Source of the DNA: Candidatus Cloacimonas acidaminovorans str. Evry
GTDB taxonomy: Bacteria > Cloacimonadota > Cloacimonadia > Cloacimonadales > Cloacimonadaceae
DNA: 64,000 nt
Reading direction: 5' to 3'
Assembly: GCF_000146065.2 (NCBI RefSeq)
Contig: NC_020449.1
Span: 372,001-436,000, forward strand
Shown here piece after piece: positions 1 to 8,955 of this stretch. Numbering within the stretch: the first letter of the stretch is position 1; each line of letters begins with the position of its first letter. Under the pieces are notes generated by a model. The model saw only the letters and a program-made list of their open reading frames with translations. It was not told the origin of the DNA and searched no databases. A program made the translations under genes and the position numbers.

Positions 1-837
1 GAACAGGTCTATAAGGAATTGGTAGACCGATTGTGCAGTCAATATAAATTGCCGATTAGCAGTTCCAAACTTTTAGAGCTGATATTTAAACGCGAGGAAG
101 AGGTCTCCTGTGCTTATCCAACAGGTATTGCTATTCCTCATATTCGTATGGACGGCTTTAATGATACTTTGATAGCAATGGCTTTTTTGGAGAATCCCCT
201 TGATTATAATGGAATAAAAGTTAACTGGGTAGTTCTTATATTAACCGATAAAACAAGTTCCAAGACCTACCTGAATATTGTTGCTGCCTTGTTGAAACTT
301 TCCAAAGATAAAGAAGCAATTAAAGCTTTGGCATCCGCAGGAGATGGGCATAGCGTTATTCATTATTTGAAAAAGAATGAAGTAGAAGTGAAAAAAGATG
401 TAATTATTGCTGATATAATGGTGCAAAATCCAATTGCAGTTTTGCCCCAAAACAGTTTGCGGGAACTAATCAATCTGATGAGTACACATAAAGTTGCAGG
501 AATGCCTGTAGTTGATGAAACAGGAAAATATGTAGGTGAAGTGAATGTTCTTAATTTGTTGGAAGTAGGAATTCCGAATTATGTAATGATGTTGGATAAT
601 TTAAATTTTCTTTCTTCTTATGAACCACTGGAAAATCTTTTCAGCAAACAGGATTTGCTTTTTGTGAAAGATATTATGACTACAGACGAAATATTTGTGC
701 GTCCTGAGGCATCTATAATTGAAACTGTGTTTTTAATGGTTAGCCATAATAAGCGTTATCTTTCTGTAGTGAAGGAGGAAAAACTTGTAGGTCTGATTAC
801 GGCAATGGATATATTAAGAAAGGTTATAGCGGTGTAA
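1..837 (+). CDS. PTS EIIA-like domain fused to a CBS pair (5' partial)
   Basis: The reading frame is open to the left edge, so the true start is outside the window; a TTG at 19 is only the first possible start inside it. The N-terminal part resembles a PTS EIIA type-2 domain, with the phospho-acceptor-type motif GIAIPHIRM holding the conserved His. It is followed by two CBS motifs (about residues 130-180 and 215-265 counted from 19), which usually bind adenine nucleotides. The gene ends 4 bases before the permease downstream, so the two are probably co-transcribed and co-translated. I infer that it is a regulatory subunit sensing phosphorylation or energy state for that permease. No PTS sugar permease is nearby. 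Confidence 0.8.
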   Translation, partial: EQVYKELVDRLCSQYKLPISSSKLLELIFKREEEVSCAYPTGIAIPHIRMDGFNDTLIAMAFLENPLDYNGIKVNWVVLILTDKTSSKTYLNIVAALLKLSKDKEAIKALASAGDGHSVIHYLKKNEVEVKKDVIIADIMVQNPIAVLPQNSLRELINLMSTHKVAGMPVVDETGKYVGEVNVLNLLEVGIPNYVMMLDNLNFLSSYEPLENLFSKQDLLFVKDIMTTDEIFVRPEASIIETVFLMVSHNKRYLSVVKEEKLVGLITAMDILRKVIAV

Positions 838-841
838 TAAA

Positions 842-2119
842 ATGCTGTTAATGATTATTGCTTTATTGGTCTTTATTGTAACTTATCTATGCATCATTAC
901 GGAGTGGGTAAATAAAATGCTTGCCGCTCTGATTGGTGGTTTTGTAATTATTGTTTTAGGAGTTGTAGATCAGTCCATTGCTTTTTCCGCAATTGACTGG
1001 AATGTAATCTTTTTCCTGATTGGAATGATGCTTACCATTTCCGTGATGCGAGAAACGGGAATGTTTATGTATATTGCTATTAAAACGGCAAAAATTGCCA
1101 AGGGTAGTCCCTTGAAAATTATGGCAATGATGTTTATAGCAACGGCGGTTATTTCTGCCATTTTAGGTAGCGTTACCACTGTAATGATTTTGGTTCCAAT
1201 CGTTTTGCTGATTGCGGAAGAACTGAAAATAACTCCTGCACCTTTTATTATAACTATGGTTGTTGCTTCCAATATGGGTGGAGCAGCAACGATGATTGGT
1301 GACCCGCCAAATATTCTTATTGCCAGTGCTACTAAATATACTTTCATTGATTTTTTCCTGAATTTAACCCCTGCTATTGTGATTATTGTAATTGGCAGTT
1401 TAGGTTTAATATGGCTTTTATACAGAGGGAAAATGTATGTTAGCAATGAAAGGCGTGCCAAAATAATGGAATACAACGATAAGAACCTGATAACTCACCC
1501 GAAACTATTGTGGATTACTCTTGGGGTTGTAGCTTTGATGTTGCTGGCATTTATTTTTCAAAAGCCGTTACATTTGGAAAATGCTACAATTGCAATGGCA
1601 GCAGGTCTTATTTTGGTATTTATAGGTAGTCGTAAAAAGGTGGAAACAATCATTCTCAATGATATTGATTGGATTACCATCTTTTTCTTCATTGGCCTTT
1701 TTATGATTGTAGAGGGTTTGGTGCATACTGGCTTTATTGATCTCTTAGCTAATGGTGTGATGTCTATCACCAATGGAGAGCCAAAAACAACTTCTATGGT
1801 CATTCTTTGGCTTTCGGGCATTCTTTCTGCTTGGATAGATAACATTCCCTTTGTAGCAGCAATGATTCCGATGATTAAAAGTATTGGCTTACATATGCAA
1901 AGTGCAGTTCAAGTTCAACCTCTTTGGTGGGCTTTATCTTTAGGAACCTGTTTAGGGGGAAATGGAACTTTAGTTGGTGCTTCTGCTAATATTGTTGCTG
2001 TAGGAATAGCTAATCGTAATGGATATAAAATATCCTTTATGGATTATACTAAGATTGGGATTCTTTTTGCTCTGGAGTCAATGCTTCTCTCGTCTGTATA
2101 TATTTGGTTCAGATATTAA
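842..2119 (+). CDS. ArsB/NhaD/DASS-type ion transporter permease
   Basis: The 425-residue protein is almost entirely hydrophobic with about 11-12 membrane segments. It carries the paired signatures of the ion transporter superfamily: GDPPNILIAS in the first half and GGNGTLVGASANIVAVG in the second. These are shared by NhaD-type Na+/H+ antiporters, ArsB and citrate/dicarboxylate carriers, so the substrate cannot be assigned from sequence alone. It starts 4 bases after the EIIA-CBS gene, suggesting that protein controls it. The start ATG at 842 sits directly behind the upstream stop, typical of translational coupling. Confidence 0.85.
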   Translation: MLLMIIALLVFIVTYLCIITEWVNKMLAALIGGFVIIVLGVVDQSIAFSAIDWNVIFFLIGMMLTISVMRETGMFMYIAIKTAKIAKGSPLKIMAMMFIATAVISAILGSVTTVMILVPIVLLIAEELKITPAPFIITMVVASNMGGAATMIGDPPNILIASATKYTFIDFFLNLTPAIVIIVIGSLGLIWLLYRGKMYVSNERRAKIMEYNDKNLITHPKLLWITLGVVALMLLAFIFQKPLHLENATIAMAAGLILVFIGSRKKVETIILNDIDWITIFFFIGLFMIVEGLVHTGFIDLLANGVMSITNGEPKTTSMVILWLSGILSAWIDNIPFVAAMIPMIKSIGLHMQSAVQVQPLWWALSLGTCLGGNGTLVGASANIVAVGIANRNGYKISFMDYTKIGILFALESMLLSSVYIWFRY

Positions 2120-2231
2120 TCCTGGAAAAGTTCGAGGTTTATGGCTCTCACAGATAGCACTGATAACACAGATTAAATTATATAGAAATTTTTTACAGGA
2201 CTGACGGCTTGGTTTACGCAGATTTTATTAT

Positions 2232-2254
2232 AATATCATTTCTTGAATGATATT
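2232..2254. terminator. Candidate bidirectional terminator hairpin
   Basis: A perfect 9-bp inverted repeat (AATATCATT / AATGATATT) with a 5-base loop lies between the convergent permease and pyruvate oxidoreductase genes and is followed by a T-rich stretch on the + strand. The stem is AT-only, so it would be weak. The surrounding intergenic DNA (2120-2441) otherwise holds a cacagat-type degenerate repeat near 2149-2177 and two palindromic repeats annotated separately. Confidence 0.35.
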
Positions 2255-2350
2255 TCTCTTGCTTTTCCTGCGAAAGCTTGAATATAGGGTATTTCTCCAA
2301 ATATCAAGGTATTTTCAATGTAGGAACTTTATAAAGGGTATTTTCGGGTC

Positions 2351-2420
2351 GTCACGAGTCATATACGCCGACAAAGTTATCGTCTGGGACAAGTTTGTAT
2401 AGGCGTAAATGACTCCTGAC
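2351..2420. repeat. 70-bp palindromic element with 19-bp arms
   Basis: The arms 2351-2369 and 2402-2420 are inverted copies matching at 17 of 19 positions, enclosing about 32 bases. Similar sequence, especially the right end atgactcctgac, recurs at 17216-17288 and 61864-61939 with poorer left arms. The size and structure suggest a MITE-like or REP-like dispersed element. It lies between convergent genes. Confidence 0.6.
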
Positions 2421-2428
2421 TTACCATA

Positions 2429-2446
2429 GTTGACCGGAAGGTCAAC
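2429..2446 (-). repeat. Short hairpin overlapping the stop codon of the pyruvate oxidoreductase gene
   Basis: GTTGACC-GGAA-GGTCAAC forms a perfect 7-bp stem with a 4-base loop. The TGA stop of the gene (2442-2444) is inside the stem. A related sequence (gttga...tcaac followed by cttcc) lies just past the purF stop at 47706-47728, so this is a shared 3'-end element rather than chance. Confidence 0.5.
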
Positions 2447-5400
2447 CTTCCGCAAGCTTTTTATATGTCTCGTATCTTTCCTTAAAGAATACAGCAGCAC
2501 CTTCATTCAATTCTTTAGCTCTTTCCGGAAAGATGTTTTTGAGTCCAGCATAGCGATTTTCAGAATCCAGAAATTCCTGCACTGAAACCGTTGGCTCTTT
2601 ACTATCCAGGGTTAGAGGATTTTTACCTCCCTGTTTATTTAACGGATTATAACGATAAAGAAGCCAATAACCAGCATCCACAGCCAATTTTTGATGCTTT
2701 TGGCTCAAACTCATATCAAAGCCATGATTGATGCAAGGAGCATAAGCAATTACAATTGAGGGACCCGGATATGCTTCTGCTTCTTTAATTGCCTGCAGTG
2801 CCTGATTTTTATTGGCACCCATAGCAATGGAAGCAACATACACATAACCATAGCTCATTAGCATCATTCCGAGGTCTTTTTTATTGGTATTTTTTCCGGC
2901 TTCCGCAAAACGCGCAATGGAACCTAAGGGAGTTGATTTACTTGCCTGTCCTCCTGTATTGGAATAGACCTCGGTATCCAAAACAAGGATATTGAGGTTT
3001 TGATTTAGAGCCAAAGTATGATCCAATCCTCCAAAACCGATATCATAAGCCCAACCGTCACCACCAATTGCCCAAATTGATTTCTCAATGAGGTAATCCT
3101 GAAGTTCCTGAACCTTTTTTAGGAGGATTTTACAGCCCTCACAGGCAGTTTCCCTTGCTTTCGGAAGAAGAGCTCTAATTTTATCGGCATTGGCTTTTGT
3201 TTCTTCATTTACTTTATCCCAATTATCTAAGGAATACTGCATTGCGGATTTTAGTTCTTCATTTATATTTTTATCCATCAGTTCCTGCATTGCCTTTTGT
3301 AGAAGTTTACGGTGAGAACGAATTGCCAAACGCATTCCAAAACCGTATTCGGCATTATCTTCAAATAAGCTATTTGCCCAGGCAGGACCTTTACCATCTT
3401 TGTTTTTACAATAGGGAACAGTAGGAAAAGTTCCACCCCAAATGCTGGAACAACCGGTAGCATTGGCAATAATCATTCTATCACCAAAGAGTTGAGTTAA
3501 GAGTTTTACATAAGGTGTTTCACCACAACCAGCACAAGCACCTGAGAATTCCAGTAGGGGTTGTTTAAACTGACTGCCTTTCACGGTTGTTTCTTTAAAA
3601 TTGGCGAGAACATCATTGGGCAATGTTTCAAAGTATTCGTAATTAACTTGTTCGCCTTTAGTTCTTTCTTCTTCAATCGGGCTCATCACTAATGCGGATT
3701 TAGGACATTCATTCACGCAGACCTTACAACTTTGGCAATCGTCAATATAAACCTGAACTTTATATTCATAACCCGGAGCACCAATTGCTTTTAAGGTATT
3801 AAAACTGGCTGGCTTATTGGCAAGGTCTTCTTCTTTAATCAGTTTTGCCCGGATAGCGGAATGGGGGCAGACAAAAGAACACTGATTACATTGAATACAA
3901 TTTTCCGGAAGCCAATGGGGAACTGAAGGAGCTACTTTTCTTTTTTCCAGTTTGGCAGTTCCGGTTTCAACATAGCCATCTAAAGGCATTTGGCTAACTT
4001 TTACCTGATCACCTTGTTCTCGCATAATAGGTTCAATCACATTTAAGATAAAGTCATCGGCATCTTCCGGAACTAATTTCTTCATTGGCATATATTTATC
4101 GGGTAGGGTTTCAGGAACTTCAATTTGCACCAATGCCTCGTTAACTTTGTCCACAGCTTCCAAATTCATTTGAACAACCTTTTCGCCTTTACGAGCGTAG
4201 GTCTTTCTAATGGAATCCTTAATTAAGGCAATAGCTTCATTGCGTTCCAAAACACCGGAAATAAGAAAGAAAGCTGTTTGCATCGTAGTATTTATTCTTC
4301 CACCAAGACCAACTTCTTCTGCAATCTTTAAGCCATCTATATTGTAAAACTTTATCTTTTTGTTAATGATGGTTTCCTGCATCGGACGGGTTAAATTATA
4401 GAGTGCTTCATCTCTACTCCAGTTGGAATTCAGCAGAAAAACTCCATTTTCTTTTATGCCGCCCAGCAAATCAAATCTGCCAATAAATGCCTGATTGTGG
4501 CAGGCAACAAAATCCTCTTGAGCTACCAGATATTGGCTGTGAATGGGGGTTTTACCAAAACGCAAATGGCTACGGGTTATACCACCGCTTTTTTTGCTGT
4601 CATATTGAAAATAACCCTGAACATACATATCGGTATGGTCTCCGATGATTTTGATGCTGTTTTTGTTTGCACCAACAGTACCATCGGAACCTAAACCCCA
4701 GAATTTGCAGGAAATAGTGCCTTCAGGAACAGTATTGATTGTTTCTTCAAGCGGTAAAGAAAGATGAGAAACATCATCCTCAATGCCTACTGTAAAACCG
4801 TGAAAACCATTTTTAGCCAAGTGTTTATAAACGGCAAGCACCATTGAAGGAGTAAATTCCTTACTGGATAAACCGTATCTGCCACCGATTATGTATAGTT
4901 CAGGACGGTTTTTAAGAGCAGAAACCACATCCAGATAAAGGGGTTCACCAATTGAACCGGGTTCTTTCGTTCTGTCTAAAACGGCAATTCTTTTCACGCT
5001 GGCAGGGATTGCCGATAAAAAGCTTTGCACACAGAAAGGACGGTATAAATGAACTTTTATCAATCCCAATTTCATTCCGCGCTTGGCATTTAGCCATTCA
5101 ATCGTTTCCTGAATGGTTTCACAGCTACTTCCCATAGCTACAATAATATCTTCTGCATCGGGAGAACCGACATATTCAAAAAGCTGATAATGGCGTCCTG
5201 TTTTTTCTGCTACCTGCTCCATTGTTTCTGCAATTATAGCAGGTGCCTTAGCATAATATAAATTACTGGTTTCTCTACCTTGAAAATATACATCGGGTGC
5301 TTCCTGACCAACCTTCATTCGCGGTTTATCAGGACTTAAAGCATTTTTCCGAAATGCTTCCACTAAAGAGGGGTCATTCAGTTCTGCTATTGTTTCATAA

Positions 5401-5963
5401 TCAATAACATCAATTTTCTGCAGTTCATGACTGGTTCGGAAACCATCAAAAAACACCAGAAAAGGAATCCGAGTTTTCATTGTAGCAAGTTGAGCCACTA
5501 AACCCAAATCCATCACTTCTTGCACACTATTACAGGCAATTAAGGCAAAACCGGTATTACGAGCACTCATTACATCACTGTGATCCCCGAAAATAGAAAG
5601 GGATTGAGCTGCCAAAGACCTTGCCGAAACATAAAAAACAGTAGGTAACATCTCACCGGCTATTTTATGCATATTCGGCAGCATTAACATCAAACCCTGA
5701 GAAGCAGTAAAAGTTGTAGTTACAGCACCTGCGGAAAGTGAACCATGAACAGCACCTGCAGCTCCGGCTTCACTTTGCATTTCAATAACATCAACCTTGG
5801 TGTTATTAATATTTTTTCTGCCTTCGGAAGCCCAGGCATCAACAAGTTCACCCATTGTGGAAGAAGGGGTAATAGGATAAATAGCTGCTACTTCGGCAAA
5901 AGCATAAGCAATATGTGCCGCAGCAGTATTACCATCCATTGTGGCTTTGGTCTGTTTCGCCAT
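2442..5963 (-). CDS. nifJ: Pyruvate:ferredoxin (flavodoxin) oxidoreductase
   Basis: This single-chain enzyme converts pyruvate and CoA to acetyl-CoA, CO2 and reduced ferredoxin, a central step of anaerobic energy metabolism in the cytoplasm. The 1173-residue length matches the homodimeric family. Domain I begins with the motif AIYPITPSSTMGE. Two 4Fe-4S motifs follow in the middle (CIQCNQCSFVCP and CQSCKVCVNECP). The C-terminal thiamine-diphosphate domain has CAGCGETPY, ATGCSSIWGG and GGDGWAYDIGFGG, and an extra CEGC supplies the third cluster ligand set. The ATG at 5963 has an AAGGAG ribosome site about 9 bases upstream. It appears monocistronic. Confidence 0.96.
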   Translation of the reverse strand: MAKQTKATMDGNTAAAHIAYAFAEVAAIYPITPSSTMGELVDAWASEGRKNINNTKVDVIEMQSEAGAAGAVHGSLSAGAVTTTFTASQGLMLMLPNMHKIAGEMLPTVFYVSARSLAAQSLSIFGDHSDVMSARNTGFALIACNSVQEVMDLGLVAQLATMKTRIPFLVFFDGFRTSHELQKIDVIDYETIAELNDPSLVEAFRKNALSPDKPRMKVGQEAPDVYFQGRETSNLYYAKAPAIIAETMEQVAEKTGRHYQLFEYVGSPDAEDIIVAMGSSCETIQETIEWLNAKRGMKLGLIKVHLYRPFCVQSFLSAIPASVKRIAVLDRTKEPGSIGEPLYLDVVSALKNRPELYIIGGRYGLSSKEFTPSMVLAVYKHLAKNGFHGFTVGIEDDVSHLSLPLEETINTVPEGTISCKFWGLGSDGTVGANKNSIKIIGDHTDMYVQGYFQYDSKKSGGITRSHLRFGKTPIHSQYLVAQEDFVACHNQAFIGRFDLLGGIKENGVFLLNSNWSRDEALYNLTRPMQETIINKKIKFYNIDGLKIAEEVGLGGRINTTMQTAFFLISGVLERNEAIALIKDSIRKTYARKGEKVVQMNLEAVDKVNEALVQIEVPETLPDKYMPMKKLVPEDADDFILNVIEPIMREQGDQVKVSQMPLDGYVETGTAKLEKRKVAPSVPHWLPENCIQCNQCSFVCPHSAIRAKLIKEEDLANKPASFNTLKAIGAPGYEYKVQVYIDDCQSCKVCVNECPKSALVMSPIEEERTKGEQVNYEYFETLPNDVLANFKETTVKGSQFKQPLLEFSGACAGCGETPYVKLLTQLFGDRMIIANATGCSSIWGGTFPTVPYCKNKDGKGPAWANSLFEDNAEYGFGMRLAIRSHRKLLQKAMQELMDKNINEELKSAMQYSLDNWDKVNEETKANADKIRALLPKARETACEGCKILLKKVQELQDYLIEKSIWAIGGDGWAYDIGFGGLDHTLALNQNLNILVLDTEVYSNTGGQASKSTPLGSIARFAEAGKNTNKKDLGMMLMSYGYVYVASIAMGANKNQALQAIKEAEAYPGPSIVIAYAPCINHGFDMSLSQKHQKLAVDAGYWLLYRYNPLNKQGGKNPLTLDSKEPTVSVQEFLDSENRYAGLKNIFPERAKELNEGAAVFFKERYETYKKLAEG

Positions 5964-6279
5964 TGTGTAACTCCTTATATTTCATATTTATATGTTTTAA
6001 TAACAGTTACAAGGACAAGATTTGAGAATGCGTTTTTCGTCAATCTAAATCATAAAGTTAGCGCACAGATGTCATAGATGTCTCTCACAGATTTAACGGA
6101 TTTTATGGATTTTATTTACCAAAACAGCGCTATATGGGTAGCCGGGGGACGCTGTTCTGGCGCAATTTTTCAGCCACCGAAAACTCCAAGAACATCAATA
6201 GCATTAAGAATTATTTATGTTATCCGCTTTATATTCTAACTATATTCTTTTTCTATCATTTATCCAATTGTTCCCAAGA
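5964..6279. other. Intergenic region with degenerate repeat remnants
   Basis: No gene is apparent between the divergently arranged nifJ and xseB genes. Around 6063-6112 there is cacagat/ggattttatgg-type low-complexity repeat, and around 6135-6170 a GC-richer stretch (gtagccgggggacgctgttc) that resembles part of the palindromic element at 59951-60026. The nifJ promoter should lie at the left end, but I could not fix it confidently. Confidence 0.4.
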
Positions 6280-6348
6280 GCATTGCTTACCCATTGCTCA
6301 CCCATTACGGATGGCATTAGCAATGAGTAAGCAATGGGTAAGCAATGC
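6280..6348. repeat. Long hairpin built from 11-nt iterons
   Basis: A perfect 19-bp inverted repeat (6280-6298 and 6330-6348) extends inward with a few mismatches. Each arm consists of roughly 11-nt repeats of the word cattgcttacc or its complement, two to three copies per arm. It lies about 80 bp upstream of xseB, before its promoter. It could be a cruciform-forming element, a REP-like unit or a terminator relic. Confidence 0.6.
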
Positions 6349-6373
6349 TATTATGGGAGAAAAAAATTTGTGA

Positions 6374-6402
6374 TTGACAAAATAACATTAGTTCTGTAAA
6401 AG
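6374..6402 (+). promoter_or_regulatory. Candidate sigma-70 promoter of the xseB operon
   Basis: TTGACA at 6374-6379 is followed after 17 bases by TAAAAG (4 of 6 to the -10 consensus). It lies 28 bases before the xseB start and directly after the iteron hairpin. Confidence 0.45.
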
Positions 6403-6429
6403 GAAATAATTATAAATTATACAGGTGAG

Positions 6430-6678
6430 GTGAAAGTGAGTGTAGACCAGGAAAAAATTAACGCAATGAGCTTTGAAGAATCCTTAAAGGAATTGGAAAA
6501 AATTGTAGACCGCTTATCCACAGGCGAAACAAATCTTGATGAATTACTTTCGCTGTATGAAGCGGGAGTTGCTTATTTAAAACACTGTCAAAGTCGTTTA
6601 AGTTCTGCCGAGGCAAAAATTAAAATCCTCAGCGAACAGCTTTCCTCGCAACAGGTAACAGAAGGCAATAATGGATAG
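6430..6678 (+). CDS. xseB: Exodeoxyribonuclease VII small subunit
   Basis: The 82-residue protein matches the family in length and in its N-terminal signature SFEESLKELEKIVDRLSTGE followed by a coiled-coil second helix (LYEAGVAYLKHCQSRL). With XseA it degrades single-stranded DNA to oligonucleotides; no xseA is in the window. A GTG start at 6430 is preceded by an AGGTGAGG ribosome site; a second GTG lies two codons downstream. The 3' end overlaps the polyprenyl synthase by 8 bases. This xseB-ispA order is common in bacteria. Confidence 0.92.
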   Translation: MKVSVDQEKINAMSFEESLKELEKIVDRLSTGETNLDELLSLYEAGVAYLKHCQSRLSSAEAKIKILSEQLSSQQVTEGNNG

Positions 6679-7561
6679 AAAAATTCTCCTGAAGAAGGAT
6701 ATGAAAGAAAAGCAGGAGCTGGTAAATATCATTTTAGACCGCTTTCTCCCGCGCAAAGATGAATATCCTAAAGACCTTCATAAGGCAATGCGTTATAGTG
6801 TTTTCGCTGGTGGCAAACGCTTGAGACCCTATTTAACAATGACTGCCTTTGAAATGTTTAATTCCAATATTGAACTTATTACTCCCGTTGCAGCAGGCAT
6901 TGAAATGATTCATACTTATTCGCTGATTCATGATGATTTGCCTGATATTGACAATGACGACTTCAGGCGGGGCAAAAAATCCTGCCATACTATTTTTGGA
7001 GAAGGAGTTGCTTTGCTGGCAGGAGATGCTTTACTCCTAAGTGCTTTTGAACTAATCACTTTGGCTGAACTGGATGCAAAATTGCGTGTCCAATTTGTTC
7101 ACGAATTAGCTAAAGAAGTTGGTATCAAAGGTTTAATTGCAGGTCAGATGGTAGATATTGAATCAGAAGGCAAAAAAGTGGATAAAAAAACCCTACACTA
7201 TATTCACGAAAACAAAACTGCTCGTCTGATAAATCTAAGTTTGCGTTTTGGAGCTCTCGCTGGTGAAGCTAAAGAAGAGGAATTAAAAATTTTAGATGAA
7301 TACGGAAAGTTGATTGGACTGGTTTTTCAGATTGTGGATGATCTTCTGGATATTGAAGGAACGCAAGAAGAACTTGGCAAAACTATCGGTAAGGATGCTG
7401 AAAGTGCCAAAGCTACTTTTCCTGCTGTTTACGGTATTGCGGAATCTCATAAAAAGGCAGAAGAACTTACAGAAAAGGCAAGAGAAATTCTTGCTCCCTT
7501 AGGGGAAAAAGCATTAAAATTGGACATTCTGGCTGAATATCTATTAGGTAGGAAAGAATGA
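6671..7561 (+). CDS. ispA: Polyprenyl diphosphate synthase (farnesyl/geranylgeranyl type)
   Basis: The enzyme condenses isopentenyl diphosphate with allylic diphosphates to make C15-C20 prenyl precursors. The 296-residue protein has the first Asp-rich motif DDLPDIDNDDFRRG and the second motif DDLLDIEGT, plus the GGKRLRPYL motif near residue 35. The presence of ispG at 57.5 kb indicates that the MEP pathway feeds it. Chain length cannot be set reliably from sequence. It overlaps xseB at its start and dut by an ATGA at its end, so it is in the operon. Confidence 0.92.
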   Translation: MDRKILLKKDMKEKQELVNIILDRFLPRKDEYPKDLHKAMRYSVFAGGKRLRPYLTMTAFEMFNSNIELITPVAAGIEMIHTYSLIHDDLPDIDNDDFRRGKKSCHTIFGEGVALLAGDALLLSAFELITLAELDAKLRVQFVHELAKEVGIKGLIAGQMVDIESEGKKVDKKTLHYIHENKTARLINLSLRFGALAGEAKEEELKILDEYGKLIGLVFQIVDDLLDIEGTQEELGKTIGKDAESAKATFPAVYGIAESHKKAEELTEKAREILAPLGEKALKLDILAEYLLGRKE

Positions 7562-7992
7562 ATATTCTCGTGCAAAAACTATCTCCGACTGCTACTATCC
7601 CGCAAAAGATGACAGAAAACGCTTCTGGCTTTGATCTTTTTGCCGATATTGGCGAACCAATTATTCTAAATCCCTTGGAATGGAGACAAATTTCCACAGG
7701 CATAGCTTTAGAAATTCCCGTAGGTTATGAAGCTCAAATAAGACCTCGCAGCGGTTTATCTTCCACTTTGGGACTAAGCATTTTAAACAGTCCCGGCACT
7801 ATTGATTCCGATTATCGCGGTGAAATAAAAGTGATTTTGATAAACCTTAGCCCCAATCCTATTCGGATTGAACCTGAAATGCGGATTGCACAAATTGTCT
7901 TTTGCCCTGTAATTTCTCCTCAGCTAATTGAAGCTCAAACTCTTTCTGAAAGCTTAAGGCAAGACGGGGGTTTTGGTCATACTGGACAATAA
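7558..7992 (+). CDS. dut: dUTP diphosphatase
   Basis: It hydrolyses dUTP to dUMP, limiting uracil in DNA and supplying thymidylate synthesis. The 144-residue trimeric-type protein shows the ordered motifs: ASGFDLFAD (1), PRSGLS (2), GTIDSDYRGEIKV (3), RIAQIVFCPV (4) and DGGFGHTG (5). Motif 5 has HTG where STG is most usual. The start overlaps the upstream stop as ATGA, and nadA begins 2 bases after the stop. Confidence 0.95.
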   Translation: MNILVQKLSPTATIPQKMTENASGFDLFADIGEPIILNPLEWRQISTGIALEIPVGYEAQIRPRSGLSSTLGLSILNSPGTIDSDYRGEIKVILINLSPNPIRIEPEMRIAQIVFCPVISPQLIEAQTLSESLRQDGGFGHTGQ

Positions 7993-7994
7993 AA

Positions 7995-8906
7995 ATGAAA
8001 AATAACGAACTGATTCAGGAAATAAAACACCTGAAGAAAGAAAAAAATGCGCTGATTTTGGCTCATAACTACCAAATTGTAGAAATTCAAGACCTCGCTG
8101 ATTACCGGGGTGATTCTTTACAACTCTCTATTTTGGCGAAAGAAGTTAAAGCGCCTTTGATTGTTTTCTGCGGAGTGAAATTTATGGCAGAAACCGCTGC
8201 CATTTTAAATCCCGAATCTACAATTTTACTTCCTGCAATTGATGCCGGCTGTCCTATGGCAGATATGATAAGTTTAAGCCAGCTGAAAGCATTTAAACAA
8301 AATTATCCTGGTTCCCCGGTTGTGTGCTATGTAAATTCTTCTGTGGAAGTGAAAGCCGAAAGTGATGTTTGCTGCACATCCTCCAATGCTGTTAAGATTC
8401 TGAAGTCCTTTAGCGATGAAAAGCCGATTTTATTTGTTCCTGATCGCAATTTAGGTTCCTGGGCAGGCAAACAAAGCGGGAAAAAAGTAATTACTTGGGA
8501 TGGCTACTGTCTGGTTCATCAATATGGTTTCAGTGAAGAAGATGTTTTAACTCTCAAAAACGAATATCCGGATTATAAACTTTTAGTGCATCCGGAATGC
8601 TCTCCGCAGATTATTAAATATGCCGATTTGGTAATTTCAACAGGGGGAATGGTGGATTGGGTGAAAAATAATGACAAAGCCATAATCGCTACGGAAATTG
8701 GGCTGACGGAATATCTGCAACATATCTATCCGGAAAAATCGCTTATTCCTCTTTCTCCCAAGGCAATTTGTAAAAATATGAAAAAGACCACTCTGGAAAA
8801 TGTTTATAACGCTCTAAAATATAATCAGTATGTTATAAGCGTTGAACCAAACACGGCACAAAAGGCAAGAAAAGCCATAGACAGGATGCTGGAACTTTCA
8901 AGGTAA
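7995..8906 (+). CDS. nadA: Quinolinate synthase A
   Basis: It condenses iminoaspartate with dihydroxyacetone phosphate to quinolinate in de novo NAD synthesis, using a 4Fe-4S cluster. The 303-residue length fits the short form. Three Cys positions matching the cluster ligands are visible in GCPMADM, DGYCLVHQ and AICKNMK. Other signatures are LAHNYQ and FMAETAAIL. Its partner, L-aspartate oxidase, is encoded separately at 38777-40378. It is co-directional with and immediately behind dut. Confidence 0.95.
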   Translation: MKNNELIQEIKHLKKEKNALILAHNYQIVEIQDLADYRGDSLQLSILAKEVKAPLIVFCGVKFMAETAAILNPESTILLPAIDAGCPMADMISLSQLKAFKQNYPGSPVVCYVNSSVEVKAESDVCCTSSNAVKILKSFSDEKPILFVPDRNLGSWAGKQSGKKVITWDGYCLVHQYGFSEEDVLTLKNEYPDYKLLVHPECSPQIIKYADLVISTGGMVDWVKNNDKAIIATEIGLTEYLQHIYPEKSLIPLSPKAICKNMKKTTLENVYNALKYNQYVISVEPNTAQKARKAIDRMLELSR

Positions 8907-8955
8907 GTAAAATGCTCTTTCTATTCAACCTCCATTCTAAAAAAAGGATAACGCT

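Noticed and set aside
970-1845. Long - strand open frames opposite the permease gene
   Set aside because: They are antisense shadows of a hydrophobic coding sequence with no ribosome site or family match.
2019-2204. 61-codon frame overlapping the permease end
   Set aside because: Out of frame with the permease and continues into repeat-bearing intergenic DNA; no ribosome site.
6134-6373. 79-codon + strand frame upstream of xseB
   Set aside because: It runs through repeat and hairpin sequence and includes the promoter; no ribosome site.
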